Of a DNA stretch of 32,566 nucleotides, positions 7,961 to 16,615 are shown piece by piece. The position numbers and the translations under genes were made by a program. The stretch is taken from assembly GCA_016219875.1 (NCBI GenBank), contig JACRJZ010000149.1, forward strand, positions 1-32,566, written 5' to 3'. Source of the stretch: Verrucomicrobiota bacterium. Its GTDB lineage: Bacteria; Verrucomicrobiota; Verrucomicrobiia; Limisphaerales; JACRJZ01. Within the stretch, counting starts at the first letter, position 1. Every line of letters begins with the position of its first letter. The notes beneath the pieces were generated by a model. The model was not told the DNA's origin. It saw only the letters and a program-made list of their open reading frames with translations, and searched no databases.

Positions 7961-8211
7961 AGGCTGCATCCAGCTCGGTTCGGGAGCACTTGCAGCGCCG
8001 ACTTCCGGTCGGCGAGGCCGGCGAAGCTTCAAGGCGCCCCGCAAGGGTCCAAGACCGGTTCCCTTCGAACGCGTCGCCGGTTAGAAAACCGGCGCTACGC
8101 GGCCGCGGCTCATCCAGCGAAATCGTCGCGATCCGCGAAGATTTCTGGCGATGCGGAGAAACTGGGAAGTCTGCGCTACGGCGGCAGTGTCAAGATGCGC
8201 CGGGCGGACTC
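7961..8211. repeat. Mosaic hairpin repeat, copy 3 (inverted relative to copy 4)
   Basis: The left end matches copy 1 (141-170). The section from about 8005 to 8100, including GGCGAGGCCGGCGAAGCTTC and the CGCCGGTTAGAAAACCGGCG hairpin, is the reverse complement of 16640-16750 with few differences. The right end resembles the end of copy 1 (GCGCCGGGCGG). The 3' end of the CruF-like gene (stop at 8190) runs into this element, so the last codons of that gene may be element-derived. Confidence 0.8.
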
Positions 8212-9107
8212 TGCGGCGCAGGCCGTGGACCCGGCGGATTGGCCTCGGCGAACTTCAGCCCACGCCACGCCAGCCACACGACGGTCGCCGACAGCGCGAC
8301 CCCCACGCCCGCCGCCAGCCAGATTCCGCGGAGGGCGTTGCCGATGGTGAAGTGGAGGTTGATCAACGCCCAGAGCAACGCCGGATAAAGGGACAGCCCG
8401 GTCTTCACCGGATGCTTGGCGATGAGCCACGGCGAGCAGAACCCGAGCGTGACCACGGCTGTCGCGAGCCAGCCCACGAAGTTCACCCACGGCGCGCCAT
8501 ACCAGCAGACCGTGCGCTCCGAAGTCTGCCAGACCCAGAGCGACTTCACCCGCACCCCGAACGGTTCCCACGACAAGGCCATGAGCATGGCCAACACCGC
8601 AGCGAAGATCACCATCCAGATGCCGTACTGCCGGTCCTTGCGGTAAGGCTGCAAGACCACGCGGATCGTCTCCCGGCTGGCAATCACGATGGCGGTCCAC
8701 CACAGCGGAATCCAAACCGGCAGCCGGTCCCACAATTTTGGGTCCGCTCTTTCCGTAAACCGGATCAGGCCAAACGGCACGCCCGAAGTCACGCCGCACG
8801 CCATGATCCCGCCGGTGAAGACCAGCGCGATGGCCGCGATGCACACGGCATTCTGCAACGGCAGCCGGCGCAGCAATGTGCCCGCCACGGCAAACGCCGC
8901 CAACAGCGGCAGCAGCCCTTCCGTCCAGCGCCAACGCGCCGGAGGCTCAAAGCCCGCGACCAACAACGCCGTCGCCACCAGCCAGCCCGCCGCGAATGCG
9001 TAGAAGAGGACCGCCGGCCATACCGACGGCTCCGCCGGGAGTTCGTCCAGACGACGGCGATGACCGTGTCGAGGCGCAGGGGGATTGATGGGTTGGGGTT
9101 CGCTCAA
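8190..9107 (-). CDS. CruF-like carotenoid biosynthesis membrane protein
   Basis: About 305 residues with seven or eight predicted hydrophobic helices. It resembles the Caroten_synth (DUF422) family, whose member CruF hydrates the psi-end of carotenoids. Family-like blocks are GVPFGLIRF near residue 120, the ALSWEPFGVRVKSLWVW stretch near 190, and a CWYGAPWVNFVGW segment near 215. A TTG start at 9107 is proposed because AAGGAG lies nine bases upstream and the codon overlaps the TGA stop of the Ppx/GppA gene (TTGA), indicating translational coupling. No phytoene synthase or desaturase is nearby, so the exact substrate is open. The C-terminus after GLKFAEANPPG is probably derived from the repeat that starts at 7961. 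Confidence 0.75.
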   Translation of the reverse strand: MSEPQPINPPAPRHGHRRRLDELPAEPSVWPAVLFYAFAAGWLVATALLVAGFEPPARWRWTEGLLPLLAAFAVAGTLLRRLPLQNAVCIAAIALVFTGGIMACGVTSGVPFGLIRFTERADPKLWDRLPVWIPLWWTAIVIASRETIRVVLQPYRKDRQYGIWMVIFAAVLAMLMALSWEPFGVRVKSLWVWQTSERTVCWYGAPWVNFVGWLATAVVTLGFCSPWLIAKHPVKTGLSLYPALLWALINLHFTIGNALRGIWLAAGVGVALSATVVWLAWRGLKFAEANPPGPRPAPQSPPGAS

Positions 9108-10192
9108 GGCAAGGTTCTCCTTTCTTCGGAGGTCCCGGCCGGTCGAGAAAACTCCGTGTCCAATTCCAGCGCGGACCCACGAAGCTCGCGGCGGCTTGTC
9201 TCTGGATCGAGGCGTTCCCCACCGGCGTTGGGTGCCGTGGCCGAAGGCGCGGACGACGCTGCTTGCATCACCGCCGCAAAGCGCAACCCGCGCGTGCTGA
9301 CGTTCAACCCGGCGAATCCGAATTGCCGCGTCACCGCTTCGGAAATCGCCGCGCCGGTCAGGATCACATCCGCGCGCTCCGGAGGCAGGCCGGGGATCTG
9401 GCGGCGCTCGGCCAGCGGCAGGCTCCAGAGCCGGTCCATCCAACGCGACAGCGCCTCCCGGCTCAACGGCGTGGACTCAATGCGGGCGCGGTCGTAATCG
9501 TCGAAGGCGCCTTCCATGCGGGCGAGGATCGCCGCGGTGCCACCGGTGCCAACAAGGCGCGTGCCGGATTGGCTGGAGGCCAACGCCGGGGCGAGCACCG
9601 AACACACTTCCACGTCGATGAAGTGACGCACCCAGTTGCGGCATTCCTGAAGGTCAGCCGAGTTGGGTGGATCGCCCGGCTTGAACGACTCCAGCAACCG
9701 CACCGCGCCAATGGAGAAGCTCCGCTGGAACGTCCGATGGTCGCCTTCGCCGAGAATAAACTCCGTGCTGCCGCCGCCCACGTCCACGATGAGCAAACGC
9801 TGGTTGACGAGGACGGGGTCGGTCGTGACGCCGAGAAACGTCAGTTCCGCCTCTTGTTCGCCGGTGATGACCTCCAACTTCACGTCCGCCTGCTGCTCCA
9901 CGGCGGCGAGGAGTTCAGCCTGGTTCACCGCATCCCGCGCCGCGCTGGTGGCGATCACCCGCAGACCCGCGGCGTGATGGAACCGCGCCTTCTCGACGAA
10001 CTTGGCCACGGCCCGCGCCGTGCGTGCGATGGCCGGCGGCTGCAAGCGGTGGGTGGCGTAAAAGCCCTCCCCCAGCCGCGTCTGGTTACCTTCCTCCCAC
10101 ACCGGGCGCACGATCCAGCCCTCCACCTCGGCAACGAGCAGCTTCACCGAGTTGGTGCCGACATCAATGACTGCGTGGCGGACGGGCGGCAT
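9104..10192 (-). CDS. Ppx/GppA family exopolyphosphatase
   Basis: A 362-residue cytoplasmic phosphatase of the actin-like ASKHA fold that hydrolyses polyphosphate or guanosine pentaphosphate. Motifs in order: AVIDVGTNSVKLLVAEV (residues 7-23), VIATSAARDAVN (near 92), LLIVDVGGGSTEFILGEG (near 135), GTGGTAAILARM (near 215) and DVILTGAAI (near 285). It corresponds to the two-domain N-terminal core without the C-terminal HD domain of long E. coli-type enzymes. About 40 residues at the C-terminus are low-complexity. The start at 10192 is the ATG directly before the first conserved strand. Its stop overlaps the proposed TTG start of the CruF-like gene, and it follows the HEAT-repeat gene by 53 bp. 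Confidence 0.9.
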   Translation of the reverse strand: MPPVRHAVIDVGTNSVKLLVAEVEGWIVRPVWEEGNQTRLGEGFYATHRLQPPAIARTARAVAKFVEKARFHHAAGLRVIATSAARDAVNQAELLAAVEQQADVKLEVITGEQEAELTFLGVTTDPVLVNQRLLIVDVGGGSTEFILGEGDHRTFQRSFSIGAVRLLESFKPGDPPNSADLQECRNWVRHFIDVEVCSVLAPALASSQSGTRLVGTGGTAAILARMEGAFDDYDRARIESTPLSREALSRWMDRLWSLPLAERRQIPGLPPERADVILTGAAISEAVTRQFGFAGLNVSTRGLRFAAVMQAASSAPSATAPNAGGERLDPETSRRELRGSALELDTEFSRPAGTSEERRTLP

Positions 10193-10245
10193 GACGCGCG
10201 AAAAGTAACGGGCGCCCTCCCCTCGCCCAAGAGAAAAGTGCCGGC

Positions 10246-12264
10246 CTACCTGCTCAACACCCTCTCCACTCGCCGCTGGATGCCCTGATCGGTGGTCGCG
10301 TCCTTCACAGCGGTGGCCAGGGCTTTGGCGTTGTTCCGGTCGGTCCTGACCAGCGCCTCGGCGAGGGAAATGCCGGCGGCGCACGCTTCCTTCTTCAGCG
10401 CGGCATCGGTGAGGAACGGCTTGATCGCATCGGCTGTCTTGCGATGCGGCACCGCGCCCAGTCCCGAAAGAACGAGCTTCTTCTCGCCGTCGTCGCGGGC
10501 GCTCTTCATGGCGGTGATCGCGAGATCGGCGCGGCGGGAGGTGGGTTCGGTTTCGACGGATTTCACGAGCCGCATGAGGCCCTGCAAGGCGAGCAGATGC
10601 TGATTGGGCTTTGCGTCCGGGCTGGAGGCAAGGTCGAGCAACGGCCGGGCCGCGGCGATGTCCGTCCAACTGCCCAGGGCGCGGACGGCCTCGTCCTGCG
10701 TGTCGGCGTCGGCGTTCTTGGTGAGCTTCACGACGGCGGCGAGGGCGTCGTCACCACCCAGCACCGCAAGCGGTTCGAGCAGGGCGGCGAGCGTCTTGTC
10801 GTCGCTGCCGGCCAAGGCCAAGAGCGTCTTCACCGCGGCGGGCTTGTCGTTGGCGCGCTGGGCCGCGGCTTCGAGGGCGGCCGCGGCTTCGGCTTTGCCG
10901 GTGAGAACCAGCTTGGCCAACGGCTCGATCTCGGCGTCGGCGGCCATGCTCCGGAGCGCGGAGTAAGCGGCTTTGCGCACGGCAGAGTCCGCGTCGGTCG
11001 TGTAATGGAAGAGCGTCGGCAAGGCGCTGGTTTGCTTGCGTCCGCCAAGCGCATTGAGCGCAGCGACGCGAAGCTTGGCCTCGCCCTGGCTGGCCGCGGC
11101 TTCGATCACCGCGGCGGCGGCGTTGCCAGGAATGGTCCGTAGCGCGGCCTCAGCGGTGGACTTGCCGGGCTTGGCGTCCTCCGTCGCGGCGGCCAGCAGC
11201 ACCGGCACGCTGGCGGCGCTGCCGATGCGACCGAGGCTCTCCAGCGCGGCGCGGCGGACGGATTCATCGGCGTCGGCGGTGGCGGCGATGACTTGCGGTT
11301 CGGCGGAGGCATCGACGAGAGCGAGCAGTTGAATCTTGGCCCCGGCCCCAAGCTTCGGGAAGAGCGGCGCCAGCTTCGAGGTGAAGTCCTTGCCGTAAAG
11401 ACTCACAGCCGCAGCGAGCGCGGCTTGTTGGACTTTGGCGTCGGCGCCGGTGAGCGCGTCGCTGATGAGTTGAGGCGCGGCGGCGGGATCAGCCTTGGCC
11501 AGCACGGAAAGCGCGGCAGCTTTGAGGGCAGAAGAGCCAGCTTCACCTTGAACTTTTTGGGCGATGACTTTCGCCGCGGTGGTGTTGCCTTGGGCCAACA
11601 GTTTGTTCACTGCGAGGACCAGCCCGTCCCCCACGGAGGCGCGCCGTGGAGACGCGGCCCAGAGCGCCTGGACAGAAGCCGAATCTGCGATCCGCCCCAG
11701 CGCCAAGGCGGCGGCGCTGCCGACGGCGGCATCGTCCAACTGCTTCGCCAGCAGGCCGACCGAGGCCGTGTCGCCGCGCCAGCCCAGCGCGTTGACCAAG
11801 CCGATCCGCCAAGCCGTGTCTGTCGCCTTCTCCAGCGCGGCGCGCAGGCTGTCGGAAGCCGCGGGCGCGGAGTTCTTCTCCAGCGCCCGGCGGGCACATT
11901 CACGGAGTTCGGCGTCGTTGCCGTTGAGAAGTTGCGTGATGGCGGACACGGCTTCCGCACCGCCCATGTATTCAAGTTGGCGGACGATCCACACGCGTGC
12001 CGGCTGCGGCACGGTGGAGTCCGCGGCCTTCGCGGCGAGGACTTTTCCCAGCGCCTCGCGTTCGGCGGCGTGGCCGGGCTTGGAAGACTCGGACGCGATT
12101 TGCTGCAACTGCATCTGCGCGTCGGAGCGGGCCGCGACGTCAGCGTCAGCGAGTTTCGGAATGAGATCGGTGACGGCTTGGTTGTGGTCCGCGGCAAAAC
12201 TGACCGCGGCGAACGAACTGAGAGCGAGGAAGGCGAGGAAGCGTTTCATGGTCGTGGACATCAT
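10246..12264 (-). CDS. Exported alanine-rich HEAT-repeat protein
   Basis: A 672-residue protein with a signal peptide (MKRFLAFLALSSFAAVSFAA after a five-residue extension) and a long alpha-solenoid of HEAT/PBS-lyase-type repeats. The repeats recur roughly every 31-37 residues with the pattern LL..AxxDADxxVRxAALxALGxIG, clearest around residues 330-350 (ADADESVRRAALESLGRIGSA) and 425-440. The protein is very rich in Ala. Such periplasmic solenoids are scaffolds for protein-protein contacts and have no catalytic residues. Starts at 12264, 12261 (both ATG) and 12249 are all possible, with no ribosome binding site to decide. It lies 52 bp after the Tat oxidoreductase gene and 53 bp before Ppx/GppA, consistent with one transcript. 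Confidence 0.88.
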   Translation of the reverse strand: MMSTTMKRFLAFLALSSFAAVSFAADHNQAVTDLIPKLADADVAARSDAQMQLQQIASESSKPGHAAEREALGKVLAAKAADSTVPQPARVWIVRQLEYMGGAEAVSAITQLLNGNDAELRECARRALEKNSAPAASDSLRAALEKATDTAWRIGLVNALGWRGDTASVGLLAKQLDDAAVGSAAALALGRIADSASVQALWAASPRRASVGDGLVLAVNKLLAQGNTTAAKVIAQKVQGEAGSSALKAAALSVLAKADPAAAPQLISDALTGADAKVQQAALAAAVSLYGKDFTSKLAPLFPKLGAGAKIQLLALVDASAEPQVIAATADADESVRRAALESLGRIGSAASVPVLLAAATEDAKPGKSTAEAALRTIPGNAAAAVIEAAASQGEAKLRVAALNALGGRKQTSALPTLFHYTTDADSAVRKAAYSALRSMAADAEIEPLAKLVLTGKAEAAAALEAAAQRANDKPAAVKTLLALAGSDDKTLAALLEPLAVLGGDDALAAVVKLTKNADADTQDEAVRALGSWTDIAAARPLLDLASSPDAKPNQHLLALQGLMRLVKSVETEPTSRRADLAITAMKSARDDGEKKLVLSGLGAVPHRKTADAIKPFLTDAALKKEACAAGISLAEALVRTDRNNAKALATAVKDATTDQGIQRRVERVLSR

Positions 12265-12287
12265 TGATTCGAGGTCTTGAAGATGGA

Positions 12288-12306
12288 GACAGGCGCGACG
12301 CCTGTC
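12288..12306. repeat. Short perfect hairpin between two genes
   Basis: GACAGGCG-cga-CGCCTGTC forms an 8-bp stem with a 3-nt loop in the 52-bp gap between the Tat oxidoreductase stop and the HEAT-repeat start. There is no T-run on either strand. It may be a fragment of a dispersed repeat or an intra-operon RNA-processing structure. Confidence 0.55.
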
Positions 12307-12316
12307 CTACGGCGGT

Positions 12317-13609
12317 TCAGATATAGGTGTAGGGCGCGCGTCTCGGCCGGTCCAGCCACCGGCTGGCTTCCGCATCGCCGAGGATTTCTTCCTTCGCCGG
12401 GTCCCACTTGAGCGGACGTTTGAGCCGCTCGGCGATGCCGCTAAGATGGCAGATCGTCGCGGTGCGATGGCCGATTTCAGCGGGGCAGATGTTCGCTTTG
12501 CGGGTCTTGATGGATTGCACCCAATTGTCCTCGTGGTGATTTGAGGCGTAGAGGCGCACGTCGTTGGGCGCGAGCGGTTGGTCTTTCAAGGAAACGGGTG
12601 TGGTGTCGAGCCTGTCGCCACGGCTCACGCAGACTTCGCCCTTCTCGCCAATGAAACGGATCATGTGCCCTTTGCGGTCAGGGTGGTCACGCAGGACTTT
12701 CGCGCCGTCGCGATAGATGTGGGTCTGGTATTCAGTGCCTTCGTAGCCTTTGGGAATGAACTCCGCCGGGCCGCTGTCGTCCATGCCGAGCGCCCATTGG
12801 ATGATGTCGAAGTGGTGCGCGCCCCAGTCGCCGTTCTTGCGCGAGCCGTAGTCCCAGAAGCAACGCCAGCCGCCGCCGTAGTCGCCCTTCACGCGAGCTT
12901 CGTTGTAGGGATACCACGGCGTGGGACCGAGCCAGCGGTCGTAGTCAAAGCCCTCGGGAATCGGCTGCTCCGGCAGCGTGCGGGGCGGCGCGAACTCGCC
13001 CAGGCCAGCGTAAATCGTGTGGACCTTGCCGATGTAGCCGTTGCGGACCAGTTCGCACGCCTTGCGGAACGCGCGCTCGCTGCGTTGCTGGGAGCCGACC
13101 TGAAGGATCGCGCCATACTGACGGGCCGTGTCGCTCATGATGCGGCCCTCGCGGATGGTCAGCGTCATCGGCTTCTGCACGTACACGTCTTTGCCGCTGC
13201 GCATGGCGGCGACGGAGATCGGGGCGTGCCAGTGATCCGGAGTGACGACGACCACGGCGTCAATGTCCTTGCGCTCGACGACGCGCTCGAATTCGTTGTA
13301 GGCCTCGCAGCCTTTGTAGGCGCCGGTCGCTCGCTGGTTCGCGTAAGCACGCTCGACCGACTGGCGGGCGTTCTCGCGACGGTTGCGATGCACGTCACAC
13401 ACCGCGAGCACTTGCACGTCGTCGCGTCCGAGCATGTGGCCCTGATGGCCGCCCATCATGAGGCCCAGGCCGATCAAGCCCATGCCGATGCGGCTGTTCG
13501 GAGCGTTCTGACCGAAGACGCTGGACGGAACGATGGTCGGAAAACCGAGGGCCGCGCCGGCGAGAGCGGCAGACTTGAGGAACTGACGCCGAGTGGTGTG
13601 AGTTGTCAT
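12317..13609 (-). CDS. Tat-exported Gfo/Idh/MocA family oxidoreductase (QKP variant)
   Basis: A 430-residue NAD(P)-dependent sugar oxidoreductase-like protein. It starts with a twin-arginine signal (R7-R8-Q-F-L-K, then a hydrophobic stretch to about residue 34). The Rossmann fold follows with GLIGLG at 44-49, CDVHRNRREN near 71-80 and VVTPDHWHAP near 121-130. The catalytic-lysine motif is QKP (K146) where most relatives have EKP. The C-terminal substrate half carries WGAHHFDIIQWALGMDDSGP. Verrucomicrobia and Planctomycetes have many such exported paralogues, thought to act on sugars or glycoside derivatives. The start at 13609 gives the Tat signal; there is no Shine-Dalgarno sequence. It follows the C25 peptidase by 32 bp. 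A paralogue lies divergently at 15171. Confidence 0.92.
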   Translation of the reverse strand: MTTHTTRRQFLKSAALAGAALGFPTIVPSSVFGQNAPNSRIGMGLIGLGLMMGGHQGHMLGRDDVQVLAVCDVHRNRRENARQSVERAYANQRATGAYKGCEAYNEFERVVERKDIDAVVVVTPDHWHAPISVAAMRSGKDVYVQKPMTLTIREGRIMSDTARQYGAILQVGSQQRSERAFRKACELVRNGYIGKVHTIYAGLGEFAPPRTLPEQPIPEGFDYDRWLGPTPWYPYNEARVKGDYGGGWRCFWDYGSRKNGDWGAHHFDIIQWALGMDDSGPAEFIPKGYEGTEYQTHIYRDGAKVLRDHPDRKGHMIRFIGEKGEVCVSRGDRLDTTPVSLKDQPLAPNDVRLYASNHHEDNWVQSIKTRKANICPAEIGHRTATICHLSGIAERLKRPLKWDPAKEEILGDAEASRWLDRPRRAPYTYI

Positions 13610-13641
13610 GGGACGGGAGGGTAAAGAGAGAGCAAGCGGCA

Positions 13642-15060
13642 TCAAGGCTTTTGTGAATTGGCCGGCATCCGCAGGCTCGGATCGCCGAACAGCATGAACT
13701 TCATTCCCTGGAAGAAAATGCTCGGAGGGTACCAGTCGGCGTTCGGCTTCAGCGTCGCGAGATGTTCCTTGTCGAAGTAGTGCCGGATGGCGGCGGCCCA
13801 GCAGTCGCCCAGGCGCGGCTCCTTCGCTTCGGCCAGCGCGCCGATGAAGCCTTCCACGAGCGTCAACCCGCACGGCTGACTGCCGGTGTTGCAGCCGATG
13901 TAGGCCACTGCGCCGTTGGTGCTGTGCTTGAGAAGTTGCTCGCCCAGTCCCGTGGGATTGAACCGCCCCCGCTGGTAAAGCGCTGGCGGCGGAGGAGGCG
14001 CGGTGAAAACTTCCTTGTAGTCGGAGCCTGTGTGCTCGACGCCGTTCACGTCCACGTAAGCCTGATACGGCGGCAGCGGCGCGAAGTAGGCCGTGCTGCA
14101 CCCGGTGGAAATCACAACGGGAAGCGCGGCAGCGTTCGTGATGCGGTCCAAATCGCGCAGGAAGAAGCACTGTTCCCAGGCATCCGGCTGGCCGTGCCCG
14201 GTGTGGGCGACCAGGCCCAGGCCGTTGTTGAGCAACGAACGAACTTGACTGCGATCCGGCGGCGGCGTGCCCGACTGCCGGCGCGCATCGGAGTAATACC
14301 GTTTCTCCACCTGCCAGGCGTTGGTGAGTTTTGCCGCCAGCCGATCCATGAAGTTCCGGCTATCCACCCAGCCGCCGACGGCCACGAACGCCGCCCGATG
14401 CAAGTGCGGATCGCGACCGGCGATCGTACTCTCTTCGCAAGTCATCGTCTTGGTCGCCACGAGACGCACCTCGTCCACCGTGCTCACCGGCCAGCGCCCC
14501 ACGGCGATGTCGGCCCGGTAATCCACCTGGTCGAAGTTGATCGGGTCCTGCTTGTTCTTCTCGCCCCGCACTTCGCCGAAGTAGCCGGCATGGAAAGAAT
14601 CCTTGCGTGCGTTCCAGTCGTCGAAAGAGCTGTCCGGTTTGGCGAGATCGCTGTAGTAGAGATCGCTCGGATAGAACGCGTAGTCGAAGGCCGCGGGAGT
14701 CACGCGGTCCAGAGCCATGAACCGCACGGGGAACACATCCACGTCACCGACCAACAGCGCGTAGCCCAGCCCGTGTTGGCGCCATTCGTCGTAGAGGAAG
14801 CGCTTGAGCTTCTCAGCATCGTCCACGCCCGTGGCGTCCTGGAGGATCGTTTCCAGCGAACGCAGCTCCGTGGGCAGAAGCTTCTGCTTGTGCGTCACGA
14901 ACTCCTTCAGCGCCGGATGAAATGCCGCGGGCGCGATGACGAGGAACCGATTCGTGGCCGAGCCAGGGTGGGAAACCGGTGCTGTCGGCTGGCCCTGCGC
15001 CAGGGCCGGCGCCCCGCAGAGAACCAGGACGAGCATCGCGCAACGGATCGAGTGATTCAT
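13642..15060 (-). CDS. Exported C25 (gingipain-like) cysteine peptidase family protein
   Basis: About 472 residues with an N-terminal signal peptide (residues 1-22, cleavage near ALAQG). The body matches the peptidase C25 core: an N-terminal subdomain with LGYALLVGDVDVFPVR near residues 98-113, then the putative catalytic pair H289 in HTGHGQPDAW and C321 in ISTGCSTAYF. A VAYIGCNTGSQP segment and a C-terminal MLFGDPSLRMP follow, the latter very typical of this family. There is no Ig-like or sorting domain after the core, unlike gingipains from Bacteroidota, so it would be periplasmic or freely secreted. Start 15060 was chosen for the signal peptide. It is the first gene of a close-spaced run (32, 52 and 53 bp gaps), with 110 bp to the divergent oxidoreductase. 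Confidence 0.85.
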   Translation of the reverse strand: MNHSIRCAMLVLVLCGAPALAQGQPTAPVSHPGSATNRFLVIAPAAFHPALKEFVTHKQKLLPTELRSLETILQDATGVDDAEKLKRFLYDEWRQHGLGYALLVGDVDVFPVRFMALDRVTPAAFDYAFYPSDLYYSDLAKPDSSFDDWNARKDSFHAGYFGEVRGEKNKQDPINFDQVDYRADIAVGRWPVSTVDEVRLVATKTMTCEESTIAGRDPHLHRAAFVAVGGWVDSRNFMDRLAAKLTNAWQVEKRYYSDARRQSGTPPPDRSQVRSLLNNGLGLVAHTGHGQPDAWEQCFFLRDLDRITNAAALPVVISTGCSTAYFAPLPPYQAYVDVNGVEHTGSDYKEVFTAPPPPPALYQRGRFNPTGLGEQLLKHSTNGAVAYIGCNTGSQPCGLTLVEGFIGALAEAKEPRLGDCWAAAIRHYFDKEHLATLKPNADWYPPSIFFQGMKFMLFGDPSLRMPANSQKP

Positions 15061-15170
15061 GGCGCGGGACTTTGCCCGCTTGATTTGTCTCTGGCAACCC
15101 TTCGCCGATTCCCGATGAATATTTCCATCCCAATCCCGTCTGCCAGAAAACGCAATCAACGCACAAAACT

Positions 15171-16511
15171 ATGACCGATCATCGCCAGTTCACCCGCCGC
15201 CACTTCCTCAAAGCCGCCGCCCTCACTGCCTCCGCGCCGCTGATCCTGCCGTCCCACGTGTGGGCTGCAGACGCCGACGCCAAGCCCAACGCCAAGATCG
15301 TCATGGGCTTCATCGGCGTGGGCACCCAGGGCCGCGGTCTGCTCGGCGGCTTCCTCCACAGCGAAGACGTGCAAGTGGTGGCGATTTGCGACGTCGATGC
15401 CAATCGCCGTGACTACAACATCAAGAAGGTCCAGGAGTTCTACAGCAAGAAGACCGGCCAGGAATACAAAGGCGTCACCGGCTACGGCGACTTCCGCGAA
15501 GTGCTCAATCGCTCCGACATCAACGCCGTCTGCATCGCCACGCCTGACCACTGGCACGCCATCCCGGTCATCACTGCCTGCGAGAAGGGCAAGGACATTT
15601 ACTGCGAGAAGCCGATGTCGCTCACCATTGCCGAGGCGCGCGCGATGGCCAACGCCGTGCGCAAACACGACCGCGTCTTCCAAACCGGCTCCATGCAGCG
15701 CTCCGACAGCGCCTTCCTCAAGGGCTGCGAACTCGTTCGCAACGGCGCCATCGGAAAGGTGAAGGAAGTCTATGTCTCCGTCGGCGGGCCGTCCAAGTGG
15801 TGCGACTTGCCGGAAGAGGCGATGGAGCCGGGACTCGATTGGGATTTCTGGCTCGGGCCCGCGCCCAAGCGCCCCTACAACTCCGTCCTCAGCCCGCGCC
15901 GCGACCTGGAGAAGATCGTTCACCAGCACTTCCCCAACTGGCGCAACTACCGCGAATACTCCGGCGGCATGATGACCGACTGGGGCGCGCACCACTTCGA
16001 CATCGCCCAGTGGGGCCTGGGCATGGACGAATCCGGTCCGGTGGAGATCATCCCGCCCGACGGCAAGGACGTGAAGCGGCTCACCTACAAGTATGCCAAC
16101 GGCGTCACGATGTATCACGGCGGCCTGCAAGGCTACAACTTCGGCTGCGTCTTCGTCGGCGAGAACGGCAAAGTCTGCGTCGATCGTGGCCGGTTCAAAA
16201 CCGACCCGGAGAGCCTCGGTGCGGAATACAAGCCCGGCTCGCTGCCCATCAAGCTCTACAAGAGCAGCAATCACCTCGTCGATTTCCTCAAGTGCGTCCG
16301 CAGCCGCCAGCGCCCGATCTGCGACGTCGAGGTCGGCTGCCGCTCCGTGACCGTCTGCCATCTGGGCAATCACGCCTATTGGAACAAGCGCCCGCTGAAG
16401 TGGGACCCGAAGGCCGAACGGTTCATCGGCGACGACGAGGCCAACACTTGGCGCGACCGCGAGCGCCGCGCGCCGTGGCAAGGCACCATCGGCAACTACT
16501 GGAAAGCCTGA
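15171..16511 (+). CDS. Tat-exported Gfo/Idh/MocA family oxidoreductase
   Basis: A 446-residue protein with a twin-arginine signal (R9-R10-H-F-L-K, signal to about residue 33, WAADA). The Rossmann nucleotide-binding fold includes GFIGVGTQGRG at 46-56 and AICDVDANRR at 71-80. The CEKP motif contains the likely catalytic K147, preceded by IATPDHWHAIPV. The C-terminal half has TDWGAHHFDIAQWGLGMDESGP, almost the same as in the divergent paralogue at 12317. The exact sugar substrate is unknown. A strong intrinsic terminator follows 20 bp after the stop, so it is probably transcribed alone. No Shine-Dalgarno sequence is visible upstream of the ATG. Confidence 0.93.
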   Translation: MTDHRQFTRRHFLKAAALTASAPLILPSHVWAADADAKPNAKIVMGFIGVGTQGRGLLGGFLHSEDVQVVAICDVDANRRDYNIKKVQEFYSKKTGQEYKGVTGYGDFREVLNRSDINAVCIATPDHWHAIPVITACEKGKDIYCEKPMSLTIAEARAMANAVRKHDRVFQTGSMQRSDSAFLKGCELVRNGAIGKVKEVYVSVGGPSKWCDLPEEAMEPGLDWDFWLGPAPKRPYNSVLSPRRDLEKIVHQHFPNWRNYREYSGGMMTDWGAHHFDIAQWGLGMDESGPVEIIPPDGKDVKRLTYKYANGVTMYHGGLQGYNFGCVFVGENGKVCVDRGRFKTDPESLGAEYKPGSLPIKLYKSSNHLVDFLKCVRSRQRPICDVEVGCRSVTVCHLGNHAYWNKRPLKWDPKAERFIGDDEANTWRDRERRAPWQGTIGNYWKA

Positions 16512-16530
16512 TCCCGCCTGCCTCTTCTCA

Positions 16531-16567
16531 GCCGCTCTCGTTTCGACGGGAGCGGCTTTTTCGTTTT
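16531..16567 (+). terminator. Rho-independent terminator after the Gfo/Idh/MocA gene
   Basis: A 10-bp stem GCCGCTCTCG / CGGGAGCGGC (one G-T wobble) with a TTTCGA-type loop is followed by TTTTT and TTTT. It lies 20 bp after the stop codon and is correctly oriented for the upstream gene. Confidence 0.93.
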
Positions 16568-16615
16568 CCGGGGCTGGCCTGGAACGGCGGCTCGGCCGGG
16601 CGCAACTTGGCCCTG

